Shown here: in pieces, positions 54,469 through 63,020 of the stretch | Layout: each line of letters starts with the position of its first letter | How positions within the stretch are numbered: the first letter of the stretch is position 1 | Assembly (NCBI GenBank): GCA_028714675.1 | Contig: JAQTLV010000001.1 | Span: 165,507-229,506, forward strand | DNA length: 64,000 nucleotides | Source of the DNA: Sulfurovaceae bacterium | Lineage (GTDB): Bacteria; Campylobacterota; Campylobacteria; Campylobacterales; Sulfurovaceae | Direction: 5' to 3' | Made by a program: the position numbers and the translations under genes | Notes under the pieces: generated by a model | Told to the model about the DNA's origin: nothing | The model's database searches: none | Seen by the model: the letters and a program-made list of their open reading frames with translations, nothing else

Positions 54469-55752
54469 TTGAAGGTACCATTTTCATATCTTAAATACAA
54501 TTATATAACCGATAATACAAAAGATATTGATGATGTAACAATCTTTTTGCAAACAAGTCAAAATAGCAAATACTTAGAAGGTTTAGATGTTGAGAGCATT
54601 ACTCCAGATAAGCTTATAGAAATTTGGGATTTGGACCAGCTTAGAGTTGTTGGTGTAACTGGAACAAATGGAAAGACAACAGTAAGTGGTGCTATCTACT
54701 CCATTCTTTTGGATCTTGGAGAAAAAGTTGGTTTGCAAGGCACTAGAGGGTTTTTTGCAAATGAAGAGAGATTAGAAGAAAAGGTGATGACAACGCCATC
54801 TGTTTTTGAGACGATTTATCATATGAAACAATCTTTAGATATGGGATGTAGATATTTTATAATGGAAGTAAGTTCTCATGCGATTGAACAAAAAAGAATT
54901 GAGGGCATAGATTTTGCACTTAAAATTCACACAAATGTTACTGCAGATCATCTTGATTATCATAAAACAATCCAAGAGTATAGAAGAGTAAAAAGTCTAT
55001 TTTTTGAAGATGAGTCCATGAAACTTTTGAATAAAGATGATTTAACTCATTTAAAATACAATCCAACTAATGCTTATAGTTATGGGGTTGATAATCCTGC
55101 AACATTTAAAGTCCAAGCTTTTTCTCTCCAAGAGGGAATAACTGCATATATAAAAAATTTAGAGATAGAAGCTACATTTCATTCTCACATGGTAGGACTT
55201 TTTAATCTTTATAATTTGATGGCAGCAATCGGAGGGGTATCCCTTTTGACTAAAAAGCCATTACAGCAAATTTGTGATGTGGTGGAAGATTTTGGTGGTG
55301 TTGCTGGTAGAATGGAAGTTATTAGTAGAGATCCTTTGGTCATTGTAGATTTTGCACATACTGATGACGGAATACTGCAAGTGCTTCAAAGTATGAAAGA
55401 TAAAAAACTTTCAGTTGTATTTGGAGCTGGTGGCAATAGAGATAAGCTCAAAAGACCTCGTATGGGTAATGTGGTAGGAAGATTTGCAAATAAAATATAT
55501 GTTACAAGTGACAATCCAAGAGATGAAGAGCCCCAAGATATTATAGATGAGATAATAGTTGGACTTGACGGTAAAGATAATGTTAATGTAATAGTTGACA
55601 GAAGAGAAGCAATACACAAGGCTATAGATGAGCTTGGTAGTGGTGATGCATTGTTAATTCTTGGCAAAGGCGATGAAGATTATCAAGAGATAAAAGGTGT
55701 AAAGCATCATTTTGACGATAGAGAAGTTGTTAGAGAATATTTGAATAAATAG
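54469..55752 (+). CDS. murE: UDP-MurNAc-L-Ala-D-Glu:meso-DAP ligase
   Basis: MurE adds meso-diaminopimelate to the peptidoglycan precursor in the cytoplasm. The 427 residues show the Mur ligase ATP site VGVTGTNGKTTVSGAI, the central VIVDFAHTDDGI and the C-terminal SDNPRDEEPQ, where DNPR marks DAP specificity. It is shorter than the 495-residue E. coli enzyme because the N-terminal UDP-binding domain is reduced. TTG start, 12 bases after the TPR-like gene. dapF earlier in the window makes its substrate. Confidence 0.95.
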   Translation: MKVPFSYLKYNYITDNTKDIDDVTIFLQTSQNSKYLEGLDVESITPDKLIEIWDLDQLRVVGVTGTNGKTTVSGAIYSILLDLGEKVGLQGTRGFFANEERLEEKVMTTPSVFETIYHMKQSLDMGCRYFIMEVSSHAIEQKRIEGIDFALKIHTNVTADHLDYHKTIQEYRRVKSLFFEDESMKLLNKDDLTHLKYNPTNAYSYGVDNPATFKVQAFSLQEGITAYIKNLEIEATFHSHMVGLFNLYNLMAAIGGVSLLTKKPLQQICDVVEDFGGVAGRMEVISRDPLVIVDFAHTDDGILQVLQSMKDKKLSVVFGAGGNRDKLKRPRMGNVVGRFANKIYVTSDNPRDEEPQDIIDEIIVGLDGKDNVNVIVDRREAIHKAIDELGSGDALLILGKGDEDYQEIKGVKHHFDDREVVREYLNK

Positions 55753-55789
55753 TCATGTTTGTGAGTTTGGGTGTGGGCGATGAGTTGTT

Positions 55790-55810
55790 ATGCTGAGCTT
55801 GTTTTAGCAT
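55790..55810 (+). repeat. dispersed hairpin (REP-like) element
   Basis: ATGCTGAG and TTTTAGCAT pair around CTTG. The form (GTTATGCTGAGCTTGTTTTA, then GCATCT) matches the GTCATGCTGAACTTGTTTCA...GCATCT type of intergenic hairpin known in many bacteria. It lies after murE. The rest of the 189-base gap is AT-rich and unremarkable. Confidence 0.6.
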
Positions 55811-55941
55811 CTATTTGAGATAAATATAAACAAGTTTGGGACAACAATACCCCTTTTTGAATAAATTTTTCACAAATTTAAGAAATCTTAAAAAAACTTT
55901 GGTATTATTAGGACAAAATTACTCTTATTTAAGGAAAACAA

Positions 55942-56322
55942 ATGGACTATTCAATACCACAGCCAGCATTTTATATTTTTAAATGCCAACAAAGTGCACC
56001 ACCTGGCATGCCAAAACCAAGTTGTGTAAGTGGGGCAAATGCAGAGTCACAACAGCTTTTTATGCATATGGCTCAAAGTCTTATGCAAAAGGGCATTATA
56101 TCTACAGTTCAACCTATACAAGCAGGCTGTATGAATAGATGCCAGTTAGGACCTATTATGTTAGTAGAGCCAGGGCATACTATGTATGTAAATCTCAATA
56201 AAGAAAAAATTGATAGAATTATAGAAGAACACATAATAGGCGGCAAAGTAGTCGAAGAATATATTATACCAAGTGAGATGTGGGGTGATGCAATTGACCC
56301 TAAGACTTTATTGCAACAATAA
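55942..56322 (+). CDS. thioredoxin-like [2Fe-2S] ferredoxin-domain protein
   Basis: The 126 residues begin with AFYIFKCQQSAPPGMPKPSC, the first cysteines of the thioredoxin-like 2Fe-2S fold. The remaining ligands lie in QAGCMNRCQLGPIMLVEPG. A C-terminal part carries NLNKEKIDRIIEEHIIGG and VVEEYIIPSEMW. This is the pattern of small ferredoxins related to NuoE C-termini. An electron carrier role is likely; partner unknown. Confidence 0.88.
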   Translation: MDYSIPQPAFYIFKCQQSAPPGMPKPSCVSGANAESQQLFMHMAQSLMQKGIISTVQPIQAGCMNRCQLGPIMLVEPGHTMYVNLNKEKIDRIIEEHIIGGKVVEEYIIPSEMWGDAIDPKTLLQQ

Positions 56323-56376
56323 AATCACAATTTTTTAGTATAATTGCACTAAAATTTAATATTAGAGGACAAGGCG

Positions 56377-56745
56377 TTGACTATAACTATGCTTCAAAGC
56401 AAAATTCATCGTGCAACTGTTACGGATGCTAATCTTAACTATGTTGGTTCAATCACAGTAGATAGCGATTTGCTAGATGCTGCTGGTATGCTAATAGGTC
56501 AAAAAGTTGATATAGTAAATATAAACAATGGCGAGAGATTTTCTACATACATTATAGCAGGAGAGGCTGGAATGGGCGATATTTGTCTCAACGGTGCAGC
56601 TGCTAGAAGAGTTCATGTTGGGGATAAGATTATCATTATTGCATATGCACAGATGGATCATAAAGAGGCTTCTTTGTATAAACCAAAATTGGTTATTTTA
56701 GAAGAGGATAATACAATAGCACAACTTTTAGAAGGCCTTGAATAG
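56377..56745 (+). CDS. panD: aspartate 1-decarboxylase
   Basis: PanD makes beta-alanine for pantothenate and CoA. The 122 residues match the pyruvoyl family: [20 protein letters not shown] and the self-cleavage site Gly-Ser in VGSITVD, plus [15 protein letters not shown] and [14 protein letters not shown]. The TTG at 56377 aligns with the start of the E. coli enzyme; the ATG at 56389 would be four residues shorter. It connects with coaE at 20303 in the same pathway. Confidence 0.95.
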   Translation: MTITMLQSKIHRATVTDANLNYVGSITVDSDLLDAAGMLIGQKVDIVNINNGERFSTYIIAGEAGMGDICLNGAAARRVHVGDKIIIIAYAQMDHKEASLYKPKLVILEEDNTIAQLLEGLE

Positions 56746-56763
56746 TTTTTGAAAGAGTAAGGA

Positions 56764-56889
56764 CTATTTGTAGATATCTACTAAATAAAAAAATTCTTTT
56801 GACTTAGTTAACTCTTTTACTTTATAAGAGACTTGTGAGTTTTTACTTTCATTTTTAAGTATTTTTTTTAGTACACTTTTAAACTTCAT
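56764..56889 (-). CDS. possible 41-residue basic small protein
   Basis: A short frame on the minus strand, MKFKSVLKKILKNESKNSQ and on to FFYLVDIYK, sits behind AAAGGAAACAA, a good ribosome site. It lies entirely in the 236-base gap between panD and the ankyrin gene. Lys-rich, one amphipathic helix. Only the site and placement support it. Confidence 0.35.
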   Translation of the reverse strand: MKFKSVLKKILKNESKNSQVSYKVKELTKSKEFFYLVDIYK

Positions 56890-56981
56890 TTGTTTCCTTT
56901 TTTATATTTTATTTAGGTTTAAACTAAACAAAATAACTATAAATAAAAAGTGTTACAATATAGTTACGATAAAGGATAGAT

Positions 56982-57500
56982 TTGAATAACTTATCAAATG
57001 CCATAGATAGAGATTCTATAATTGAGCTTAAAAAACTTATTGAAAATGGAGAAAATCTAAATCAAACATTAATCATAGGCGAAGAGTATGATTTGGATAG
57101 TCCTGATGAAGTGGGCGTGATTAATTATGCAATAAGAAAAAATGCCAGTTTAGAGTTGATTGTGTTTTTAGTTGAGCATGGAGCAGACATATTTGAGGTT
57201 GATTCGGAAGGCATAAGTATTTTAGACATTGCTATCAAATTTAAAAGATATGATGTAGTCCAATTTTGTATTGATAAGGGCATAGATATCAATATCACAA
57301 AAAGAAAAAGTGGGATCCTCCCGATTATATTGGCTAGTTGTTTTAATGATGTAGAAATGATAAAATTACTCATAAAAAATGGTGTCAAGATAGATGGGTT
57401 GGATAAAAGTGGTATGTGTGCTGCAGATTATGCTCTAAAGATGGGACAAAAAGATGTAGCTAAATTTTTAGAAGAGTTGGAAAAAGAAAAAGATGAGTAA
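56982..57500 (+). CDS. ankyrin-repeat protein
   Basis: The 172 residues contain about four ankyrin repeats, e.g. LIVFLVEHGADIFEVDSEG, ISILDIAIKFKRYDVVQFCI and MIKLLIKNGVKIDGLDKSG. Ankyrin repeats bind proteins; no signal peptide, so it is cytoplasmic. TTG start behind AAAGGATAG. It overlaps rimO by eight bases, so the two are cotranscribed. Confidence 0.85.
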   Translation: MNNLSNAIDRDSIIELKKLIENGENLNQTLIIGEEYDLDSPDEVGVINYAIRKNASLELIVFLVEHGADIFEVDSEGISILDIAIKFKRYDVVQFCIDKGIDINITKRKSGILPIILASCFNDVEMIKLLIKNGVKIDGLDKSGMCAADYALKMGQKDVAKFLEELEKEKDE

Positions 57501-58812
57501 AGAAAAAACACTACATTTAGTAAGTTTGGGATGCACTAAAAACTTAGTAGATAGTGAAGTAATGCTGGGGCGTTTGAGTGAATACAAACTAGTTGACACT
57601 CCAGAATCGGCTGATGTAATTATTGTAAACACTTGCGGATTTATAGATGCAGCAAAAGAAGAGTCAATAAATACTATACTGAGCCTACACGAAGCGCGAA
57701 AAGAAGACTCTTTGTTAGTCATGAGTGGATGCTTGAGCCAAAGATACAAAAGCGATTTACAAGCCGAACTAAAAGAGGTTGACATATTTACAGGTGTTGG
57801 CGATTATGACAAGATAGATGAACTTATAGCTCTTAAAAAAAGTAATTTTTCAGACAGTATATTTTTGGCAAACGAAACAAATGAGAGAATTATAACAGGT
57901 TCAAATTATCATGCATATATCAAAATAGCAGAAGGGTGCAATCAAGCTTGTTCTTTTTGCGCTATTCCACATTTCAAAGGCAAGCTGCATTCAAGAACAT
58001 TAAACTCAATAGTAAAAGAAATTAAATCACTTGTAAAAAAAGGTTTTTGGGATTTTAGTTTTGTTTCGCAAGATAGCTCAAGTTATGGAAGAGATATTGG
58101 GCTAAGAGATGGGCTTGTTGATTTGATAGAAGAAGTTGAAAAAATAGAAGGTGTAAAAAGTGCAAGGATATTGTATCTTTATCCAAGTACTACGACTTTT
58201 GAACTTATAGATAAAATTGCCGATTCGAAAATTTTTCAAACCTACTATGATATGCCTATTCAGCATATAGATGATGATATGCTTCGCATTATGAAAAGAG
58301 GTTTTGGAGACAATAAAACAAAAGCATTACTTGAGTATATGAAAAGTAAAGAAGGAGCATTTATAAGAACTACTTTTATAGTCGGACATCCAGGAGAAAG
58401 CCAAGATAGTTTTGATAAGCTTTGCGATTTTACAAAAAGTTTTGAATTTGATAGAGCCAATGTGTTTAGTTACTCCAATGAAGAAGAAACGGCAGCCTTT
58501 TCAATGGAACAGCTTCCTCAAAAAGTGATTGATAAAAGAGCAAAAATACTTGGCGATATAGTTGCAATGACAACTCTTAAATCTTTAGAGACAATGGTTA
58601 ACAAGAGTGTTGATATTGTCATTGACGGTGTGAGTGATGAACATGAATATTTATTGAGTGCAAGACCGCTTGGTTGGGCAGTTGAAGTTGATGGAGAGAT
58701 ACTTGTCAATGATACAAATGATTTGACAATAGAGTTTGGTAAAGTTTACAAGGCGAAAATTACCGAGCTTGTGGGTAATCAACTTTTGGTAAAGATTATA
58801 GAAAAATCATGA
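57493..58812 (+). CDS. rimO: ribosomal protein S12 methylthiotransferase
   Basis: RimO adds a methylthio group to an Asp of S12. The 439 residues have the N-terminal MTTase domain (VSLGCTKNLVDSEVMLGR, NTCGFIDAAKEESI, SGCLSQRY), the radical SAM motif GCNQACSFCAIPHFKGK (Cys-x3-Cys-x2-Cys), and a C-terminal TRAM domain. SLGCTKN and the CAIPHFKG form favour RimO over MiaB, which is encoded separately at 61269. Overlaps tilS by four bases. Confidence 0.94.
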   Translation: MSKEKTLHLVSLGCTKNLVDSEVMLGRLSEYKLVDTPESADVIIVNTCGFIDAAKEESINTILSLHEARKEDSLLVMSGCLSQRYKSDLQAELKEVDIFTGVGDYDKIDELIALKKSNFSDSIFLANETNERIITGSNYHAYIKIAEGCNQACSFCAIPHFKGKLHSRTLNSIVKEIKSLVKKGFWDFSFVSQDSSSYGRDIGLRDGLVDLIEEVEKIEGVKSARILYLYPSTTTFELIDKIADSKIFQTYYDMPIQHIDDDMLRIMKRGFGDNKTKALLEYMKSKEGAFIRTTFIVGHPGESQDSFDKLCDFTKSFEFDRANVFSYSNEEETAAFSMEQLPQKVIDKRAKILGDIVAMTTLKSLETMVNKSVDIVIDGVSDEHEYLLSARPLGWAVEVDGEILVNDTNDLTIEFGKVYKAKITELVGNQLLVKIIEKS

Positions 58813-59792
58813 CTTTATCATCTAATATTTACTCATTGTTGACTGACAAAAAGATTTTACTTGCATTTTCTGGCGGTATTGATTCGACAGCACTATTTTT
58901 TTTACTAAATGAGCATGGCATAAAATGTGATTTGGCAATTGTTGATTATGGCATTAGAGAACAGAGTAAAGATGAAGTTGCATATGCAAAAGAGTTAGCA
59001 TCTATTTATAATATCAAATGTTTTACTACAACCGCCCCAAAGTTTGAAAGTCATTTTGAACAAAATGCTAGAAATTTTCGTTATGAGTTTTTTGAAGATA
59101 TTATAAATAAAGAAGGCTATGAGATTTTGCTAACCGCGCATCAATTAAACGACAACCTTGAATGGTTGCTTATGAGATTATGTAAGGGCGCTGGTGTTAG
59201 CGAGCTTGTAGGTTTAAATGAAATTACCAAAAAGAAAAACTATCTACTTGTTAGACCATTGCTTGATTTTACAAAAGATGAGTTGTTGGAATATCTAAAA
59301 ACAAATAATCATAAATATTTTATTGACCAAACAAACAGCGATGAAGGATATGAGAGAAATTATTTTAGGGTAAATTATTCGGATAAGCTAATCAAAAAAT
59401 ATGAAAATGGCATAAAGAAAAGTTTCAAATATCTCAATGCTGATATTTTATTGCTCAAAAGTAAATATGAGATTATTTTTGAGCAAAAAGAGCTAAAAGT
59501 TGCCAAGTTAGAAGACCTAAACTATATGACCAAAACAGTTGATTTGATACTAAAAGAGCTTGGATACCTTATGTCATCAAAACAAAGAGAAGAGATACAA
59601 GAAAATAAAAATGTAGTAATAGGCGGGCTTTGGGCGATTGGTTTATCGAACAATATTCTCTTCATTGCGCCACATCGCAAAGTAGTCTTGCCAAAAGAGT
59701 TCAAAGAGATGTGCAGAATCAATAATATACCACCACTTGTTCGAGGATACATTTATGATGAAAGCATTGACACAATAGGGTTTAAAGTTTAA
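58809..59792 (+). CDS. tilS: tRNA(Ile)-lysidine synthase
   Basis: TilS makes lysidine at C34 of tRNA-Ile(CAU) so that it reads AUA. The 327 residues carry the PP-loop LAFSGGIDSTALFFLL, AIVDYGIREQS and LTAHQLNDNLEWLLMRLC. The C-terminal extension of the E. coli enzyme is reduced, as usual in this phylum. Start ATG overlaps the rimO stop. Confidence 0.93.
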   Translation: MTLSSNIYSLLTDKKILLAFSGGIDSTALFFLLNEHGIKCDLAIVDYGIREQSKDEVAYAKELASIYNIKCFTTTAPKFESHFEQNARNFRYEFFEDIINKEGYEILLTAHQLNDNLEWLLMRLCKGAGVSELVGLNEITKKKNYLLVRPLLDFTKDELLEYLKTNNHKYFIDQTNSDEGYERNYFRVNYSDKLIKKYENGIKKSFKYLNADILLLKSKYEIIFEQKELKVAKLEDLNYMTKTVDLILKELGYLMSSKQREEIQENKNVVIGGLWAIGLSNNILFIAPHRKVVLPKEFKEMCRINNIPPLVRGYIYDESIDTIGFKV

Positions 59793-59804
59793 CGATTATT
59801 ACAT

Positions 59805-60638
59805 TTATCCTTTTGCTAAAGGATGAGCTTTCATGTATTCTTGAAGCTTTTTGGTACTTCCTAATTTAGTGTATATTTGAGTGGTTGCCATAGTAGAGTG
59901 TCCTAGAAGTTCGCTAACATCAGATATTCTAGCACCGCTATTTAGAAGATGAGTGGCAAATGAGTGTCTAAGTTGATGTGGGGTTGCTTTAATTCCATGC
60001 GAGGCAAAAAGTTTGGTTAATTTATATCTAAGAGATGCAGATCCCAAGCTGGCTTTATTTTTTTCAAATAAATATTTTGTTGGTTTATAAATATCCAAAT
60101 ACTCTTTTATGCTCTTTTCTAATTCTAAAAGTAATGGCAGTTGTCTAACTTTGCCTCCTTTCCCATGTACTATAATCCAACCATTTTTAATGTCTTCAAT
60201 TTTTAAATTTGCAAGTTCACTTATCCTAAGCCCAAGTCCATAAAGTATATAAACAATAGTTTTTTCTTCAATATTTGCATTTTCTAGTATCTCTTGTATG
60301 TAACCTTGTTCTATTGGTTTTGGCAATGTTGAAGGTACTTTTATGCTCTCATTTGGGAAGTATTTGACATTTAGGTTTTTTTGATTATTGAGATATTTTG
60401 TAAAAGAGCGAATAGCACTAAGTTTTTTTGCTATCGTTTTTTTTGTATTTTTAATGATTTGAAATCTAAATGGAGTTATATCGATTGTTATGACGCCATC
60501 AAGTTCATTTATATGGCTTACTTCAATCATTTGTCTCAAAGCTATTTCATATGTGATAATAGTCGTATCACTATAACCTCTAATTTGATATAGATAGTCT
60601 AAAAAATCATCTGTTAATTCTAGGAATTCATCTTTCAT
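59805..60638 (-). CDS. xerH: XerH-type tyrosine recombinase
   Basis: The 277 residues have the SAM-like N-terminal core-binding domain (FLDYLYQIRGYSDTTIITY) and the catalytic domain with all six residues: Arg in GLGLRISELANL, Lys in GKGGKVRQLPL, His-x2-Arg in HQLRHSFATHLL, His in LLGHSTMATTQ and Tyr in IYTKLG. One such enzyme resolves chromosome dimers at difH in Campylobacterota. No difH-like site is recognised in this window. A phage-type integrase is less likely given housekeeping neighbours. Confidence 0.88.
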   Translation of the reverse strand: MKDEFLELTDDFLDYLYQIRGYSDTTIITYEIALRQMIEVSHINELDGVITIDITPFRFQIIKNTKKTIAKKLSAIRSFTKYLNNQKNLNVKYFPNESIKVPSTLPKPIEQGYIQEILENANIEEKTIVYILYGLGLRISELANLKIEDIKNGWIIVHGKGGKVRQLPLLLELEKSIKEYLDIYKPTKYLFEKNKASLGSASLRYKLTKLFASHGIKATPHQLRHSFATHLLNSGARISDVSELLGHSTMATTQIYTKLGSTKKLQEYMKAHPLAKG

Positions 60639-60640
60639 GG

Positions 60641-61267
60641 CTATATTGTAGTATTTTTTAACATAGTTTCACGAATTAAGTTTTTTGCTTCATCATTTGT
60701 TAGTTTTTGAATATCTATGATTTGAGAATATATAGTTACTTTACTAAATGGTTTTGGTATGACAAATTTATCCCAACTTTTTAATTGCCAGTAATTATGT
60801 GCTTGGAAATTTATCATAAAAATTTCTAAATTTGATTTTTGTGCAAGAGCAATAGTGCCATCGCTTATTGTAAATCTAGGACCCTTTGGACCATCAGGTG
60901 TAATCATGACATTATCGCCATTTTTTAAAGCATTTAGGGAATTTATGAGAGCTTTTACGCCACCTTTTGATGTTGAGCCTTCTATAGGGTATGTATCAAA
61001 ATATTTTAATGTGTTTGATACGATTTTCCCATCTTTATGACTTGATGCTATGGCACCTGTTTTGTGTTTTGGAAAAAGTTTACGATAATACTGAGGTGAG
61101 ATGAGAAGTTCGCTGTGCCAACATGCACAGACATAGTTTTTATGTTTATTTGGCAATATGGCACAAGGAAACTCTTTTTTTATTGTAAACCAAATTATTC
61201 TCATTAAAGTATAGATTAAAAATGGAACAATTTCATATGTTAAAAAATTTGAGATAAATTTTTTCAT
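60641..61267 (-). CDS. DUF374-type lysophospholipid acyltransferase family protein
   Basis: The 208 residues match the DUF374/LPLAT-like group: VCACWHSELLISPQYY, ASSHKDGKIVSNTLKYF and PIEGSTSKGGVKAL, with MITPDGPKGPRFTISDGTIA. The HKDG box replaces the usual HxxxxD of glycerolipid acyltransferases. The function is presumed acyl transfer in lipid A or lipid synthesis. Two bases separate it from xerH and one from miaB, so these three and the HP0268-like gene form one minus-strand operon. Confidence 0.85.
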   Translation of the reverse strand: MKKFISNFLTYEIVPFLIYTLMRIIWFTIKKEFPCAILPNKHKNYVCACWHSELLISPQYYRKLFPKHKTGAIASSHKDGKIVSNTLKYFDTYPIEGSTSKGGVKALINSLNALKNGDNVMITPDGPKGPRFTISDGTIALAQKSNLEIFMINFQAHNYWQLKSWDKFVIPKPFSKVTIYSQIIDIQKLTNDEAKNLIRETMLKNTTI

Positions 61268-61268
61268 A

Positions 61269-62573
61269 TTAGTTTTCTACAACTTTTCCCTCAAGAAGAC
61301 TTCTTGAAGTTTTAGTAATAAGTACAGGTTTTATAAGACCCAATAACTCTTCACTTCCCCCTACAAAAATAAGTTTTCCATCATCACTTCTGCCTGCAAT
61401 CTTGCCATTTGGCTTAAGCTCATCAAAATATACTTCATGAATAGTGTTAAGCTGTGATTGCATTATATCATCAAGTATCTCAGTGTGTCTATCTTGTAAG
61501 ACTTGTAGTCTCTTTGAAGATACAGAAGAATCCACTTGATTTTCATAGGTTGCAGCAGGGGTATGTGGTCTTGGAGAATATGCAAATGAAAAAAGTTGAT
61601 CAAACTTGACTTTCTCAAGAACATCCATCGTATTAGCAAAATCTTCATCACTCTCCCCTGGAAAGCCAACTATAATGTCAGTTGATATTGTGGCATTTGG
61701 GGCAAGCGAACGAATCATCTCACATCTATTTAAAAACCATTCTTTTGTATATCCTCTTTTCATTTCTTTCAAGATACGAGTTGAGCCACTTTGGAGTGGG
61801 ACATGTATCTGTTTACATATTTTTGGATTTTGTGCGAACTCTCTGATAAACTCATCATCCATATGTAGAGGGTGTGGAGAGGTAAATCGGATTCTTTCTA
61901 TGCCTTCTATTTTGCTAATTTCTCGAAGTAAATTTGTAAAATCTTTTATTTTACTTTGGCTACTAAATCTTCTACCATAGTTGTTTACATTTTGTCCAAG
62001 AAGCATAACTTCTTTCGCACCACTTAAAACAGATTTTTTAATCTCTTCTATGATTAATTCACTTGGTATTGATATCTCTTCACCTCGTGTCACTGGTACT
62101 ATGCAAAATGTACAACCCTTGTCACAACCCATAGAAATATTGACCATAGCCTTAAAAGGATTGGTTCTAAATTCACCAAACGCATAAGTACTGTCATCAT
62201 AGTTGGTATCGATTTCTATAGAGTGTTTTTTGTGTAAAACATTTGTAATTTTAGATATATTTCTAGCACCCAATACAAAATCTACATAAGGAGCTCGTTT
62301 TATAATCTCATCACCCAAATGGCTAGCAGTACATCCGCAAACACCAAGTTTAGCATTTGCTTTTTTTTGCTTTTTAAAAACACCAAGTTCGGAAAAAAGT
62401 TTTGCAACAGGTTTTTCTCTGACGCTGCATGTATTTATGACAATCAAATCAGCATCTTTAATATCGTCGGTTAAGTGATAGTTTTCTTTGAGTGATAGTT
62501 CTGCAATGAGATGTTCAGAGTCCCTGACATTCATTGCACAACCGAGTGTTTCAATGTAGAGTTTTTTTTCCAT
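61269..62573 (-). CDS. miaB: tRNA-2-methylthio-N6-isopentenyladenosine synthase
   Basis: MiaB methylthiolates i6A37 in tRNA. The 434 residues show the MTTase domain ([41 protein letters not shown]), the radical SAM motif [17 protein letters not shown], and a TRAM C-terminus. NVRDSEH and VPVTRGEE are MiaB-specific, which separates it from RimO. Confidence 0.96.
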   Translation of the reverse strand: MEKKLYIETLGCAMNVRDSEHLIAELSLKENYHLTDDIKDADLIVINTCSVREKPVAKLFSELGVFKKQKKANAKLGVCGCTASHLGDEIIKRAPYVDFVLGARNISKITNVLHKKHSIEIDTNYDDSTYAFGEFRTNPFKAMVNISMGCDKGCTFCIVPVTRGEEISIPSELIIEEIKKSVLSGAKEVMLLGQNVNNYGRRFSSQSKIKDFTNLLREISKIEGIERIRFTSPHPLHMDDEFIREFAQNPKICKQIHVPLQSGSTRILKEMKRGYTKEWFLNRCEMIRSLAPNATISTDIIVGFPGESDEDFANTMDVLEKVKFDQLFSFAYSPRPHTPAATYENQVDSSVSSKRLQVLQDRHTEILDDIMQSQLNTIHEVYFDELKPNGKIAGRSDDGKLIFVGGSEELLGLIKPVLITKTSRSLLEGKVVEN

Positions 62574-62579
62574 TAAAAT

Positions 62580-62816
62580 TTATATTATATGAACTTCGTA
62601 GATATACTCATCCTCATTAAGTCCGTATTTTACCTCTCTCATATATACATTGTGACCTTTTTCTTCGAAGTAGTTAACCATATCTATTATATCTTTATGA
62701 CTATTTTCTTTATCAAAATAAAATATTGATTTATCTGGCATTTGTTCTACAATTTCTTCTATTTCTACTATTTTAGGCTTTGATTTTAAACTAGTTCTTG
62801 CCAATTTTAATTTCAT
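62580..62816 (-). CDS. HP0268-family small nuclease
   Basis: The 78 residues match Helicobacter pylori HP0268 along the whole length, e.g. DKSIFYFDKENSHKDIIDMV, NYFEEKGHNVYMREVKYG and the C-terminal EYIYEVHII. HP0268 is described as a small metal-dependent nuclease with nicking activity. The family is limited to Campylobacterota, which supports the assignment of the organism. Strong AAGGAG site. First gene of the miaB operon, divergent from nusA. Confidence 0.9.
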   Translation of the reverse strand: MKLKLARTSLKSKPKIVEIEEIVEQMPDKSIFYFDKENSHKDIIDMVNYFEEKGHNVYMREVKYGLNEDEYIYEVHII

Positions 62817-62936
62817 AAAGTCTCCTTGTTGGATGAATAAATCTTATACTAACTCATATTATACTAAAAGGCATCTTTATAAACCCTGTACAGATTTTAA
62901 AAGATACCTTTAATTTTGAGTAAAGAATTGTTTAGA

Positions 62937-62942
62937 TATAAT
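62937..62942 (+). promoter_or_regulatory. -10 element before nusA
   Basis: A perfect TATAAT lies 78 bases before the nusA start in the 204-base divergent gap. TTTTGA lies 17 bases further upstream, a weak -35. The rest of the gap is AT-rich with nothing else recognisable. Confidence 0.45.
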
Positions 62943-63020
62943 CGTATTCTACAAAAACAAAAAATCACATTAAGATATATTGTCATTGTTACTTTTTTAA
63001 AATATTTAAAAGGATTTTAT

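Noticed and set aside
59805-60638. Prophage or genomic-island integrase
   Set aside because: It sits inside a housekeeping operon with miaB and an acyltransferase gene and has XerH-like length; no att repeats or phage genes are nearby.
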